The notes under the pieces are model-generated. The model was not told the origin of the DNA and did not search any database. It was given only the letters and a program-made list of their open reading frames with translations. Of a stretch of 49,498 bases of DNA, positions 8,229 to 18,270 are shown piece after piece. The DNA is from Burkholderiales bacterium (GTDB lineage: Bacteria; Pseudomonadota; Gammaproteobacteria; Burkholderiales; Burkholderiaceae_C): the NCBI GenBank assembly GCA_026954015.1, contig JAIXLP010000040.1, forward strand, positions 1 to 49,498, read 5' to 3'. The position numbers were made by a program, and so were the translations under genes. Numbering within the stretch: position 1 is the first letter of the stretch; every line of letters begins with the position of its first letter.

Positions 8229-9363
8229 AGCTGAAGAAGCTGCGCTTGATGCGCTCCGTCCAGCTCTCGGTCGAGGGCGAATGCTTGGCACCGCCTTTCT
8301 TGAGCGATTCGTCGAGCTCGCGCAGGAGCTTCCTCTGGTATTCGGTGAGCTTCACCGGGGTCTCGACCACGATGTGGCAGTACAGGTCCCCCGGATAGCT
8401 CGCGCGCAGGCCCTTGATGCCCTTGCCGCGCAGGCGAAACTGCTTGCCCGCCTGCGTGCCCTCGGGGATGTCGATCGCGGCCTTGCCCGAGAGCGTTGGC
8501 ACCTCGATCTCGCCGCCGAGCGCCGCGGTCACGAAGCTCACCGGCACCTGGCAATGCAGGTCGTCACCGTCGCGCTCGAAGATGTCGTGCTTCTTCGTGC
8601 GGATCTCGATGTACAGGTCGCCCGGCGGGCCGCCGTTGGTGCCGGGCTCGCCGTTGCCGGTCGAGCGGATGCGCATCCCGTCGTCGATACCCGCGGGAAT
8701 CTTCACTTCCAGCGTCTTCTGGTGCTTGACCTTGCCCTGGCCGTGGCAGGTGGCGCACGGCTCGGCAATGATCTTGCCCGTGCCGCGGCAGTGCGGGCAG
8801 GTCTGCTGCACGCTGAAGAAACCCTGGCGCATCTGCACCACGCCCGAACCCTGGCAGGTGCCGCAGGTCTTGGGGCTGGTGCCGGGCTTGGCGCCGCTGC
8901 CGTGGCAGGTTTCGCAACTGTCCCAGCTCGGGATGCGGATCTGCGCGTCCTTGCCGGCGGCGGCTTCCTCCAGCGTGATTTCCATCGCGTAGGAGAGGTC
9001 GCTGCCGCGATAGACCTGGCGCCCGCCGCGCGCGCGCTGGCCGCCGAACATGTCGCCGAAGATGTCGCCGAACGCCTCGGCAAAGCCGCCGAAGCCTTCC
9101 GCGCCGCCCATGCCGCCGCGCATGTTCGGGTCCACTCCCGCATGGCCGTACTGGTCGTAGGCCGCGCGCTTGCTGCTGTCGGAGAGCATCTCGTAGGCCT
9201 CCTTGGCCTCCTTGAATTTCTCCTCGGCCGCCTTGGCGGCGTCGCCCTGATTGCGGTCAGGGTGGTACTTCATCGCCAGCTTGCGGTAAGCCTTCTTGAT
9301 CTCGTCCTCGCTGGCGTTCTTGGGAACGCCCAGGACTTCGTAATAGTCGCGTTTTGTGGCCAT
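8227..9363 (-). CDS. dnaJ: Chaperone DnaJ
   Basis: Hsp40 co-chaperone that delivers unfolded proteins to DnaK and triggers its ATPase. 378 residues, full length. J-domain at 1-70 with HPD at 34-36, a Gly/Phe-rich segment ([18 protein letters not shown]) at about 78-110, four CxxCxGxG zinc motifs ([32 protein letters not shown]) at about 147-210, then the C-terminal beta domains ending in a short Lys/Arg/Phe tail. It lies 122 bases downstream of dnaK on the same strand. I see no clear heat-shock promoter in that gap, so cotranscription with dnaK is likely. Confidence 0.97.
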   Translation of the reverse strand: MATKRDYYEVLGVPKNASEDEIKKAYRKLAMKYHPDRNQGDAAKAAEEKFKEAKEAYEMLSDSSKRAAYDQYGHAGVDPNMRGGMGGAEGFGGFAEAFGDIFGDMFGGQRARGGRQVYRGSDLSYAMEITLEEAAAGKDAQIRIPSWDSCETCHGSGAKPGTSPKTCGTCQGSGVVQMRQGFFSVQQTCPHCRGTGKIIAEPCATCHGQGKVKHQKTLEVKIPAGIDDGMRIRSTGNGEPGTNGGPPGDLYIEIRTKKHDIFERDGDDLHCQVPVSFVTAALGGEIEVPTLSGKAAIDIPEGTQAGKQFRLRGKGIKGLRASYPGDLYCHIVVETPVKLTEYQRKLLRELDESLKKGGAKHSPSTESWTERIKRSFFS

Positions 9364-9485
9364 GGACTTGAATCTTCAGTTCACTGCGGTACCGGGCATC
9401 GAGTGACCACCACAGGTTGCTCTCCATCAGCGCAAAGGGCGGCAAGGCACCGGTGCCTGCCGCCCTGAGGCTCGCGTCGTATCGC

Positions 9486-11429
<1,944 letters not shown>

Positions 11430-11471
11430 GTTGTTCTCCGGATGATGGTGTGAGTTCAGACGATCAGCAGG

Positions 11472-11497
11472 TGGTGGGCCGCGGCGTGCTTTTCAAG
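11472..11497 (-). promoter_or_regulatory. Candidate sigma-32 promoter of dnaK
   Basis: On the minus strand CTTGAAA (11497-11491) is followed after 11 bases by GCCCACCA (11479-11472). The -35 is exact; the -10 matches CCCCATNT only in part. The same CTTGAAA-N11-GCCCAC layout stands before grpE, which makes a chance match less likely. Confidence 0.5.
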
Positions 11498-11532
11498 GTG
11501 GCTCCCGCCGCCTGCGCCCGCCGCGCCGTGCC

Positions 11533-12090
11533 TCATTGGGGGGCTGCCACCGTGACGAGCGCGGGCCGCAGTACCCGATCGAAGATCAGATAGCCTTTTT
11601 GCAGCACGTTGACGACGGTGTTGGCTTCCTGCTGCGACGGCACCATGCTGATCGCCTGGTGGCGGTGCGGATCGAAGCGCTCGCCGCTGGCGGGGTTGAC
11701 CACCACCACCTTGTTGCGTTCGAGCGCCGCGACCAGTTGGCGCAGCGTCGCAGCGCTGCCTTCGCGCAGTTGTTCGGCGGTGGCGTTTTCCAGCGCCAGT
11801 GCGGCGTCCAGGCTGTCGCAGACCGCAAGCAGGTTCTCCGCGAAGCCCTCGATGCCGAACTTGCGCGCCTTGGCGATGTCTTCCTCGGCGCGGCGGCGCG
11901 TGTTTTCGGCCTCGGCCTTGGCGCGCAGATACTGGTCGGCCAGTTCGGCACTCTTGCTCTTGAGCTCGGCCAGTTCGCCCTGAAGGCGGGCGATTTCGTC
12001 CAGCGTGTCGGCGGCCATGGCTGCCTGCGTTGCGTCGCTGGCTTCGGGCGCCGGGATGGGATCGGGTGGGGTGGCGTGGTTGTCGGACAT
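11533..12090 (-). CDS. grpE: Nucleotide exchange factor GrpE
   Basis: Exchanges ADP for ATP on DnaK. The start at 12090 ([11 protein letters not shown]) gives 185 residues. A start at 12153 would add 21 residues that translate the promoter region and is rejected. Residues about 20-90 form the long dimerisation coiled coil ([20 protein letters not shown] then [14 protein letters not shown]); the beta domain ends in the family signature near the C-terminus ([24 protein letters not shown]). It is 103 bases upstream of dnaK on the same strand. No strong Shine-Dalgarno is seen before the chosen ATG. Confidence 0.95.
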   Translation of the reverse strand: MSDNHATPPDPIPAPEASDATQAAMAADTLDEIARLQGELAELKSKSAELADQYLRAKAEAENTRRRAEEDIAKARKFGIEGFAENLLAVCDSLDAALALENATAEQLREGSAATLRQLVAALERNKVVVVNPASGERFDPHRHQAISMVPSQQEANTVVNVLQKGYLIFDRVLRPALVTVAAPQ

Positions 12091-12128
12091 GTGGTGCAAA
12101 AAAGTGACGTGCGGCAAACGCAGACGAG

Positions 12129-12154
12129 ATGTGGGCAACACCGGGCGTTTCAAG
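12129..12154 (-). promoter_or_regulatory. Candidate sigma-32 promoter of grpE
   Basis: Minus strand CTTGAAA (12154-12148), 11 bases, then GCCCACAT (12136-12129), which matches 5 of the 7 fixed positions of CCCCATNT. It lies about 40 bases upstream of the grpE start and close to the divergent rpsF promoter. Confidence 0.55.
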
Positions 12155-12215
12155 TGCCAGGATGTGCCCCTGGCCGCCGTGCAGCCGGGGAGTGTACGTC
12201 CGGCGCCGCAGAATC

Positions 12216-12221
12216 TATAAT
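12216..12221 (+). promoter_or_regulatory. Perfect -10 box upstream of rpsF
   Basis: TATAAT, preceded 17 bases upstream by TGTACG (12193-12198), a weak -35. It is placed to drive the ribosomal operon rpsF-priB-rpsR-rplI and leaves a leader of about 80 bases. Confidence 0.6.
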
Positions 12222-12235
12222 CAGCGGTTTACCTT

Positions 12236-12286
12236 GCCACACCGCCAGCAGCGCGCACGCGCCTGCACCACGACGCAGCGGGTGGC
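12236..12286 (+). ncRNA. Structured rpsF leader, possible S6:S18 binding motif
   Basis: GCCAC (12236-12240) can pair with GTGGC (12282-12286); an unpaired ACCG follows the left arm, and an inner hairpin GCAGCGCG-CA-CGCGcCTGC fills the middle (12248-12266). rpsF leaders in many bacteria carry a stem with a bulged CCG that binds the S6:S18 complex. The layout is similar, but I cannot run a covariance model. Confidence 0.3.
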
Positions 12287-12306
12287 TTCAACCACAAGGA
12301 GGTTGC

Positions 12307-12678
12307 ATGCGTCACTACGAAATCATCTTGCTGATCCACCCGGATCAGAGCGAGCAGGTGCCCGCCATGCTCGAACGCTACAAGGGCATGATCACCGCGG
12401 GCGGTGGCCAGGTGCACCGCGTCGAGGACTGGGGCCGCCGCCAGCTCGCCTACATGATCCACAAGCTGGCGAAGGCGCACTACCTGTGCCTGAACATCGA
12501 GGCCGATCAGGCGGTGATGGCCGAGCTCGAGCATGCCTTCAAGTTCAACGACGCGGTGCTGCGCCACCTCACGGTGCAGAAGAAGCACGCCGAGACCGGC
12601 CCGTCGTCGATGATGAAGACCGTGGAGCGCGAAGAGGCCCGCAAGGCGAGCCAGGCCGAAGGCGCCAGCGCGCGCTGA
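12307..12678 (+). CDS. rpsF: 30S ribosomal protein S6
   Basis: Small-subunit protein that binds S18 in the platform. 123 residues from ATG 12307, with AAGGAGG at 12296-12302. The sequence opens [20 protein letters not shown] and contains the family stretch [18 protein letters not shown]. The C-terminal tail after about residue 100 is charged and poorly conserved, as is usual. First gene of a four-gene ribosome and replication operon. Confidence 0.97.
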   Translation: MRHYEIILLIHPDQSEQVPAMLERYKGMITAGGGQVHRVEDWGRRQLAYMIHKLAKAHYLCLNIEADQAVMAELEHAFKFNDAVLRHLTVQKKHAETGPSSMMKTVEREEARKASQAEGASAR

Positions 12679-12688
12679 GCGCCCCGCC

Positions 12689-13003
12689 GTGTCTCCTTCC
12701 ACGGATGTGCTCCCTTCCAACCACGTGTGCCTGACCGCCAGCGTCGCCGAGATGCAGTCGCTGCGCTACACCCCCGCAGGGCTGCCGGCGCTGGATCTGC
12801 GCCTGGAGCACGCCTCGGCGCAGCATGAGGCGGGCGGCGAGCGCCAGGTGGCCGTGAGCCTGAAGGCGATCGCCTTCGGCACGCTGGCCGAACGGCTGGC
12901 CCGCCAGGCGCTCGCAAGCCTCTGGACGTTCCGGGGGTTTCTGGCGCAGGCGCGCAACGGCAAGGGCGTGGTGTTTCACATCCAGGAATTTCAACCGCAT
13001 TAG
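12689..13003 (+). CDS. priB: Primosomal replication protein N (PriB)
   Basis: Single-strand DNA-binding OB-fold protein that helps PriA reload the replisome at stalled forks. 104 residues from a GTG at 12689, the same length as E. coli PriB. It shows [21 protein letters not shown] and, at the end, [11 protein letters not shown]. No ATG is available upstream of the conserved part. Placement between rpsF and rpsR is the standard proteobacterial order. Confidence 0.93.
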   Translation: MSPSTDVLPSNHVCLTASVAEMQSLRYTPAGLPALDLRLEHASAQHEAGGERQVAVSLKAIAFGTLAERLARQALASLWTFRGFLAQARNGKGVVFHIQEFQPH

Positions 13004-13023
13004 ATATTCAAGAGGTTCAAGCC

Positions 13024-13308
13024 ATGTTCAAGAAATTCAACAAGAGCAAGAATGCCCGGCACGGTCGGCGCAACAACCAGTCGCTGCTGTTCAAGCGCAA
13101 GCGCTTCTGCCGCTTCACCGTCGCGGGTGTCGAAGAGATCGACTACAAGGACATCGACACGCTGCGCGACTTCATCGCCGAAAACGGCAAGATCATTCCG
13201 GCGCGCCTGACCGGCACGCGCGCGATCTACCAGCGCCAGCTCGATACCGCGATCAAGCGCGCGCGCTTCCTCGCGCTGGTGCCCTACAGCGACCAGCACA
13301 AGATCTAA
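13024..13308 (+). CDS. rpsR: 30S ribosomal protein S18
   Basis: Small-subunit protein that pairs with S6. 94 residues. The core [20 protein letters not shown] and the [29 protein letters not shown] block are diagnostic. The single Cys near residue 30 belongs to the zinc-independent form seen in proteobacteria. The N-terminus is somewhat extended and basic ([20 protein letters not shown]). Confidence 0.97.
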   Translation: MFKKFNKSKNARHGRRNNQSLLFKRKRFCRFTVAGVEEIDYKDIDTLRDFIAENGKIIPARLTGTRAIYQRQLDTAIKRARFLALVPYSDQHKI

Positions 13309-13319
13309 GGAGCGCCACC

Positions 13320-13772
13320 ATGCAAGTCATCCTGCTCGACAAGGTCGTCAACCTCGGTGCGCTTGGCGACATCGTCAAGGTCAAGGACGGTTACGCCCGC
13401 AACTACCTGATCCCCACCGGCCGCGCGCACCGCGCCACGGCCGCGGCCAAGGCCGAGTTCGAAGCCAGGCGCGCGGAGCTCGAGAAAGCCGCCGCCGACA
13501 AGCTCGCTCAGGCGCAGGCCCACGCGCAGCAGCTCGCGGACACCACCATCAAGCTGACGCAGAAGGCCGGCGTGGACGGCCGCCTCTTCGGCTCCGTGAC
13601 GAGCTACGACATCGCCGACGAACTGCACAAGCAGGGCGTGAAGGTGCACAAGGCGCAGATCCGCATGCCCAACGGCCCGATCAAGGTCGTGGGTGACAGC
13701 ACCGTGACGGTGGTGCTGCATACCGACGTGTCGGTTGATCTCACGGTTTCGGTGTACGGCGAAACCGCCTGA
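13320..13772 (+). CDS. rplI: 50S ribosomal protein L9
   Basis: Large-subunit protein at the base of the L1 stalk. 150 residues, full length: N-terminal domain [19 protein letters not shown] with [16 protein letters not shown], a long connecting helix (about 45-75) and the C-terminal domain with [22 protein letters not shown] lies just before the ATG. Last gene of the operon, followed by a terminator. Confidence 0.98.
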   Translation: MQVILLDKVVNLGALGDIVKVKDGYARNYLIPTGRAHRATAAAKAEFEARRAELEKAAADKLAQAQAHAQQLADTTIKLTQKAGVDGRLFGSVTSYDIADELHKQGVKVHKAQIRMPNGPIKVVGDSTVTVVLHTDVSVDLTVSVYGETA

Positions 13773-13784
13773 CGTGAGGCGAGC

Positions 13785-13804
13785 GCCCCCGCGAGGGGGC
13801 TTTT
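13785..13804 (+). terminator. Intrinsic terminator after rplI
   Basis: GCCCCC / GGGGGC hairpin with a short CGCG-A type loop (13785-13800) followed by TTTT. It lies 13 bases after the rplI stop codon and ends the ribosomal operon. Confidence 0.85.
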
Positions 13805-13816
13805 GCCCTGCGCAAT

Positions 13817-13840
13817 GCAAGCCGCCTGCGGGCGGCTTGC
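13817..13840. repeat. Perfect inverted repeat between rplI and dnaB
   Basis: GCAAGCCGCC, loop TGCG, GGCGGCTTGC: a perfect 10-bp stem just past the terminator. There is no T-run after it on the plus strand. It may be a back-up terminator or a structural element. Confidence 0.6.
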
Positions 13841-13882
13841 GCGTTGATGGGGGCCGCGCGACAGGCTGTCGCCGCGCCCGGC

Positions 13883-13924
13883 ATATGCACAGCCCCGGCC
13901 CCGGTTGTGCACGTGTTGTCCACA
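13883..13924 (+). promoter_or_regulatory. Three DnaA-box-like sites upstream of dnaB
   Basis: ATATGCACA (13883-13891), TTGTGCACG (13905-13913) and TTGTCCACA (13916-13924), compared with TTATNCACA, match 8, 7 and 8 of 9 positions. All are on one strand, with starts 22 and 11 bases apart, that is on one face of the helix. They lie 70-110 bases before the dnaB start. Confidence 0.45.
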
Positions 13925-13934
13925 GGTTTGTGCG

Positions 13935-13963
13935 ATGACGCCGCGCCCGCGCTTCGCTAGGAT
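13935..13963 (+). promoter_or_regulatory. Candidate dnaB promoter
   Basis: ATGACG (13935-13940), 17 bases, TAGGAT (13958-13963), each 4 of 6 to the sigma-70 consensus. Located about 32 bases before the dnaB ATG and just downstream of the DnaA-like boxes. Confidence 0.35.
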
Positions 13964-13995
13964 GGCCGTTTCTCGCCGTTGCCACGTTCTTTCCC

Positions 13996-15411
13996 ATGTC
14001 CGCTGTCATTGCCCCTCCGCTGGAGACCTACGCTCCCACCGTGTTTGCAGACCACGAGGTGGCCCAGTTGCGTGTGCCGCCGCATTCGATCGAGGCCGAA
14101 TCGAGCGTGCTCGGCGGGCTGCTGCTGGACAACCTGGCTTGGGACCGCGTCGGCGACCTGCTGGCGGAAAACGATTTCTACCGCCACGAGCACCAGCGCA
14201 TCTTCGCCGCCGTGGGGGCGCTGGTGGGTGCGGGCAAGCCGGCCGACGTGATCACGGTGTACGAACGCTTGCAGAGCCTGGGGCAGGCGGAGGAGACCGG
14301 CGGGCTCGGCTATCTCAACAGCCTCGCGCAGTACGTGCCCAGCGCGAGCAATATCCGCCGCTACGCGGAAATCGTGCGCGAGCGCGCGATCCTGCGCAAG
14401 CTCGTCACGGCCAGCGACGAGATCGCGACCAATGCCTTCAACCCGCAGGGCAAGGCGGTCGACCGCATCCTCGACGAGGCGGAGCAGCGCATCTTCGCGA
14501 TCGGCGAGGAGGGCTCGCGCATGAAGCAGGGCTTCCAGCCGCTCGATGCGCTGGTGGTGACGCTGCTCGACCGGGTGCAGGAGCTGGCCGACAACCCGGT
14601 CGATGTGACGGGCGTGCCCACGGGCTTCACGGATCTCGACCGCATGACCTCCGGGCTGCAGGCGGGAGACCTCGTGGTGCTGGCGGCGCGCCCGTCGATG
14701 GGCAAGACGTCTCTCGCGGTGAACATCGCCGAGCACGTGGCGCTCAACGAGGGGCTGCCCGTGGCCATCTTCTCGATGGAAATGGGCGCGGCGCAGCTCG
14801 CGGTGCGCATCGTCGGCTCGATCGGGCGCATTCACCAGGGCCATTTGCGTACCGGCAAACTCACCGACGAGGAGTGGCCGCGCCTGACCGAAGCGATCGA
14901 GCGCCTGCGCAGCGTCTCGCTGCACATCGACGAGACGCCCGGCCTCACGCCCGCCGAGCTGCGCGCCAACGCCCGGCGCCTGGCGCGCCAGTGCGGCAAG
15001 CTCGGGCTGATCGTGGTGGACTACCTGCAGCTCATGAGCGGCTCGGGCGGCGCGCAGGGCGAGAACCGCGCGACCGAGCTCGGCGAGATATCGCGCGGCC
15101 TGAAGATGCTGGCCAAGGAGCTGCAGTGCCCGGTGATCGCGCTCTCGCAGCTCAACCGCTCGGTGGAGCAGCGCACCGACAAGCGCCCATTGATGAGCGA
15201 CCTGCGCGAATCGGGTGCGATCGAGCAGGACGCGGACATCATCATGTTCATCTACCGCGACGACTACTACAACAAGGACAGCAAGGAGCCCAACGTCTCG
15301 GAGATCATCATCGGCAAGCAGCGTAACGGCCCGACCGGCACCGTGAAGCTGTACTTCCAGAAGGAACAGACGCGCTTCGAGAACCTGGCGATGGGCAGCG
15401 ACGATTTCTGA
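13996..15411 (+). CDS. dnaB: Replicative DNA helicase DnaB
   Basis: Hexameric 5'-3' helicase of the replisome; recruits primase. 471 residues, full length. The N-terminal domain begins at HSIEAESSVLGGLLLDN (about 31-130), then the linker, then the RecA-like domain with Walker A ARPSMGKT (about 231-238), Walker B LGLIVVDYLQLMSG and the arginine-finger region QKEQTRFENL near the end. No intein is present, although dnaB is a frequent intein site. It converges with the phoH gene with no gap between the two stop codons. Confidence 0.98.
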   Translation: MSAVIAPPLETYAPTVFADHEVAQLRVPPHSIEAESSVLGGLLLDNLAWDRVGDLLAENDFYRHEHQRIFAAVGALVGAGKPADVITVYERLQSLGQAEETGGLGYLNSLAQYVPSASNIRRYAEIVRERAILRKLVTASDEIATNAFNPQGKAVDRILDEAEQRIFAIGEEGSRMKQGFQPLDALVVTLLDRVQELADNPVDVTGVPTGFTDLDRMTSGLQAGDLVVLAARPSMGKTSLAVNIAEHVALNEGLPVAIFSMEMGAAQLAVRIVGSIGRIHQGHLRTGKLTDEEWPRLTEAIERLRSVSLHIDETPGLTPAELRANARRLARQCGKLGLIVVDYLQLMSGSGGAQGENRATELGEISRGLKMLAKELQCPVIALSQLNRSVEQRTDKRPLMSDLRESGAIEQDADIIMFIYRDDYYNKDSKEPNVSEIIIGKQRNGPTGTVKLYFQKEQTRFENLAMGSDDF

Positions 15412-17073
15412 CTACAGCACTTCGCTCGCGAAATCCGCCAGGCGCGAGCGTTCGCCGCGCGCAAGAAGGATGTGGCCGCTGTGCGCCCAGCCCTTGAAGC
15501 GGTCCACTGCGAAGGTCAGCCCCGAGGAGCCTTCGGTGAGGTAGGGCGTGTCGATCTGGCCGAGATTGCCCATGCAGATGATCTTGGTGCCGGGGCCCGC
15601 GCGCGTGACGAGCGTCTTCATCTGCTTGGGCGTGAGGTTCTGCGCCTCGTCCACGATCACGTACTTGTTCATGAAGGTGCGTCCGCGCATGAAGTTCATG
15701 CTCTTGATCTTGATGCGGCTCCTGATCAGCTCGTTGGTCGCCGCGCGCCCCCATTCGCCCGCGCTGCCGCCGTCGCCCTTGGCGAGGAATTCGAGGTTGT
15801 CGTCGAGCGCGCCCATCCAGGGGCCCATCTTTTCCTCTTCGGTGCCGGGCAGAAAGCCGATATCCTCGCCCACGCTCACGGTGGCGCGGGTCATGATGAT
15901 TTCGGTGTAGCGGCGCTCGTCGAGCACCTGCGTGAGGCCCGCGGCCAGGGTCAGCAGCGTCTTGCCGGTGCCGGCCTGGCCGGTGAGCGTGACGAAATCG
16001 ACCTCGGGGTTCATGAGCAGGTTCATCGCGAAGTTCTGCTCGCGGTTGCGCGTGTTCACGCCCCAGACCGCGTTTTTGCTTGAGCCGTAGTCCTTGAGCG
16101 TCTGCAGCACCGCGGTTTTGTCGCGGATTTCGGTCACCCGCGCGTGCAGCGCGGGCTCGCCCGGCGCCTCGAAATAGACGTACTGGTTGATCATCATCTG
16201 CGCCACCTGCGGCCCGCTCACGCGGTAGTAGGTGTGCGCGCCGTTCTGCCAGCTCTCGACGTTCTTGCCTGCGCGGGCCCAGAAATCGGGCGGCAGCGCG
16301 AGGTACCCGGTGTACAGCAGGTCGCCGTCGTCGAGCACCTTGTCGTTCTGATAGTCCTCGGCCGCCAGTCCCAGCGCGCGCGCCTTCACGCGCATGTTGA
16401 TGTCCTTGGAGACGAGCACCACCTCGCGCGGCGCGTGCAGCGCGCGCAGCGCCTGCACCACGCCGAGGATCTGGTTGTCCGCCTTGCCCTGCGGCAGGCT
16501 GGCGGGGAGCTGGTATTCGAGCGGCTGGGTCTGGAAGTACAGCTGCCCGGAGGCGGCGCGCTGGCCGGTGCCGTTCAGGTGCACGCCGTGCGCGATATCG
16601 GTGCCGGCGGCCACGGCGACGAGCGCATCGAGCATGCGGCTCGCCTGGCGGCCGTTGCGCGCGACTTCCGTCGTGCCGCGCTTGTGTGCATCGAGCTCCT
16701 CGAGCACGACCATAGGCAGGAATACGTCGTGTTCCTCGAAGCGGAACAGGCTGGTGGGGTCGTGCAGCAGCACGTTGGTGTCGAGGACAAAGAGCTTCTT
16801 CGCCGCCGCGTGCGTCTGGGATGGCTTGCGGGGGGCCGCCTTGGCGGGGCGGGCGGGCGCAGTGTCGGCTGCGGGATGGGTCGGGGCCTTGCGCACGGGG
16901 GCGGGGGGCGCGGCGACCGGCGCGGGGTGCTGCTCAGGCCGGGGGGCCGTCCGCGCGACTGGCGCGGGGGCCGCCACAGGCGCAGCTGGCGTGCGTGCAG
17001 GGGCGTCGGTGACGCCGTAGGCGGCGGGGGCCAGCAGCGAGGCGCGTTTCGTGGGTGCAGGTGGCAGTGGCAT
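15412..17073 (-). CDS. PIN domain / PhoH family ATPase
   Basis: Two-domain protein (PhoH2 type), 553 residues: PIN nuclease fold from about residue 94 (LFVLDTNVLLHD with the acidic Asp) to about 230, and a PhoH ATPase with Walker A GQAGTGKT (365-372) and Walker B VIVDEAQNLTPKQMK. Family members act as RNA helicase/nuclease proteins. Residues 1-90 are a low-complexity Ala/Pro stretch with repeated AP-AP-V units and no homology that I recognise. The ATG at 17073 has no Shine-Dalgarno and sits 21 bases after a terminator-like hairpin, so its start and its expression signals are open questions. Confidence 0.92.
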   Translation of the reverse strand: MPLPPAPTKRASLLAPAAYGVTDAPARTPAAPVAAPAPVARTAPRPEQHPAPVAAPPAPVRKAPTHPAADTAPARPAKAAPRKPSQTHAAAKKLFVLDTNVLLHDPTSLFRFEEHDVFLPMVVLEELDAHKRGTTEVARNGRQASRMLDALVAVAAGTDIAHGVHLNGTGQRAASGQLYFQTQPLEYQLPASLPQGKADNQILGVVQALRALHAPREVVLVSKDINMRVKARALGLAAEDYQNDKVLDDGDLLYTGYLALPPDFWARAGKNVESWQNGAHTYYRVSGPQVAQMMINQYVYFEAPGEPALHARVTEIRDKTAVLQTLKDYGSSKNAVWGVNTRNREQNFAMNLLMNPEVDFVTLTGQAGTGKTLLTLAAGLTQVLDERRYTEIIMTRATVSVGEDIGFLPGTEEEKMGPWMGALDDNLEFLAKGDGGSAGEWGRAATNELIRSRIKIKSMNFMRGRTFMNKYVIVDEAQNLTPKQMKTLVTRAGPGTKIICMGNLGQIDTPYLTEGSSGLTFAVDRFKGWAHSGHILLARGERSRLADFASEVL

Positions 17074-17084
17074 GTGTGTGGTTC

Positions 17085-17120
17085 AGAAAAACGAAAGCCG
17101 CTGGCGGGAGCCAGCGGCTT
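17085..17120 (-). terminator. Intrinsic terminator of the peroxiredoxin gene
   Basis: On the minus strand AAGCCGCTGG, loop CTCCCG, CCAGCGGCTT, then TCGTTTTT. The 10-bp stem is perfect and followed by a T-run. It ends about 75 bases after the bcp stop and only about 12-20 bases before the phoH ATG. Confidence 0.75.
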
Positions 17121-17197
17121 GGTGTGCGGTGCGGCAGGCGCGGTTCAGGCCCATGAGCCCATTATGCATGCGCCTTCAGCGGTGCCTGCGCGTGGTG

Positions 17198-17686
17198 TCA
17201 GGCGACCTTTTTCACCTGGCTCTTGAGTGCCTTGACGGCCTTGAGCACTTCGTCGACGTGGCCGGGCACCTTCAGGCCGCGCCATTCCTGCGCGACGATG
17301 CCGTCGGCGTTGATGAGGAAGGTGGAGCGCTCGATGCCCTTGACCTTCTTGCCGTACATGATCTTGTTCTTGACCACGCCGAACATGTGGCACATTTTTT
17401 CTTCGGTGTCGGCGATGAGCTCGAAGGGCAGTTCGAGCTTGGCCTTGAAGTCGTCGTGCGACTTCATGTTGTCGCGCGAGACGCCGAACACCTCGGCACC
17501 GGCCTTGACGAAATCCTTGTACCGGTCACGAAACTGCATGGCCTCGGTGGTGCAGCCGGGCGTGTTGTCCTTGGGGTAGAAATACAGCACGAGCACCTGC
17601 CCCAGGTGCGACGTGTTGGACACATGCGTTTCGCCGGTGGCGTTGGCTTCAAATTCGGGGAGGGGTTTGTTGACAACGATCGCCAT
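17198..17686 (-). CDS. bcp: Peroxiredoxin (BCP/PrxQ type)
   Basis: Thiol peroxidase that reduces peroxides with thioredoxin as likely donor. 162 residues. The peroxidatic Cys45 is in YFYPKDNTPGCTTEA. The resolving Cys found five residues later in E. coli BCP is Met here (GCTTEAMQFRD), so this is an atypical or 1-Cys form; Cys99 (EEKMCHMFGV) is the only other Cys and could serve instead. A TAAAAT -10-like box (17776-17771, minus) lies 85 bases upstream. Transcribed alone: a terminator follows it. Confidence 0.94.
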   Translation of the reverse strand: MAIVVNKPLPEFEANATGETHVSNTSHLGQVLVLYFYPKDNTPGCTTEAMQFRDRYKDFVKAGAEVFGVSRDNMKSHDDFKAKLELPFELIADTEEKMCHMFGVVKNKIMYGKKVKGIERSTFLINADGIVAQEWRGLKVPGHVDEVLKAVKALKSQVKKVA

Positions 17687-17816
17687 GGCGTCTTTTACTC
17701 ACTCGTGTAGGGTCTGATGAAAAGCCGAGGGAGATGAATCGAGGTGCGATGCCCCCGGCCACAGCGGGCTATTTTAGCTTGTAAAGCCCGGAAAAGCCAG
17801 TGCCGGGCAGGCGTGC

Positions 17817-18185
17817 TCATGCCCCGAGCAGCAGCGCGGCGTAGACCTTGCGCCCCTCGCCCGCGAGGATGTTGTAGGTGCGGCAGGCGGCGTGCGTGTC
17901 CATGGTCTCCATGCCGATGTGGCGCGCCATCAGGGGCTTGAGCCAGCGCGGAGAGACGAAGCGCCCGCGCGCGCCGCTGCCGAAGATCACCACCTCGGCG
18001 TCCAGTTCGGCGAGCCGCGCGAAGTGGGCCTCGGACAGGTCCTCGAAGCGCTCGGCCCATGCGTAGCGCTCGCCGTGCGCGCCGATGATGACGCCATGCG
18101 TGAGGCGCTCGGCGTTGATCGTGATCCACCCCGGGCCGTAGCCGGTGATGGTTTGCGCGTCGCTGCGGTCGGGTTCGAATTTCAT
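17817..18185 (-). CDS. Mth938-like (DUF498) domain protein
   Basis: Small conserved protein of unknown function, 122 residues from the ATG at 18185 (MKFEPDRSDAQTITGYGPGW). A longer reading from 18305 would run through the divergent alaA promoter and is rejected, since the family is about 120-125 residues. Typical stretches are VIFGSGARGRFVSPRW and the end AACRTYNILAGEGRKVYAAL. A perfect TATAAT stands on the minus strand at 18242-18237, about 50 bases upstream. In humans and archaea the family is linked to mitochondrial assembly or NADH-like folds, but no bacterial function is known to me. Confidence 0.88.
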   Translation of the reverse strand: MKFEPDRSDAQTITGYGPGWITINAERLTHGVIIGAHGERYAWAERFEDLSEAHFARLAELDAEVVIFGSGARGRFVSPRWLKPLMARHIGMETMDTHAACRTYNILAGEGRKVYAALLLGA

Positions 18186-18236
18186 GCTGGCGTGGGTGCC
18201 TGCGACCACGTGGCGGCTGCGGGCAACTGTGGTCAA

Positions 18237-18242
18237 ATTATA
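18237..18242 (-). promoter_or_regulatory. -10 box for the Mth938-like gene
   Basis: TATAAT on the minus strand in the 85-base gap to the divergent alaA. No good -35 is found at 16-18 bases. The overlapping plus-strand TATAGG could serve alaA. Confidence 0.35.
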
Positions 18243-18270
18243 GGTTTCGCCAGTTTGCAAGGCTTGCGGC

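Noticed and set aside
13785..13840. Two adjacent hairpins read as a possible CRISPR-like or integration repeat
   Set aside because: The hairpins differ in sequence and there are no regularly spaced direct repeats. The first is a plain terminator.
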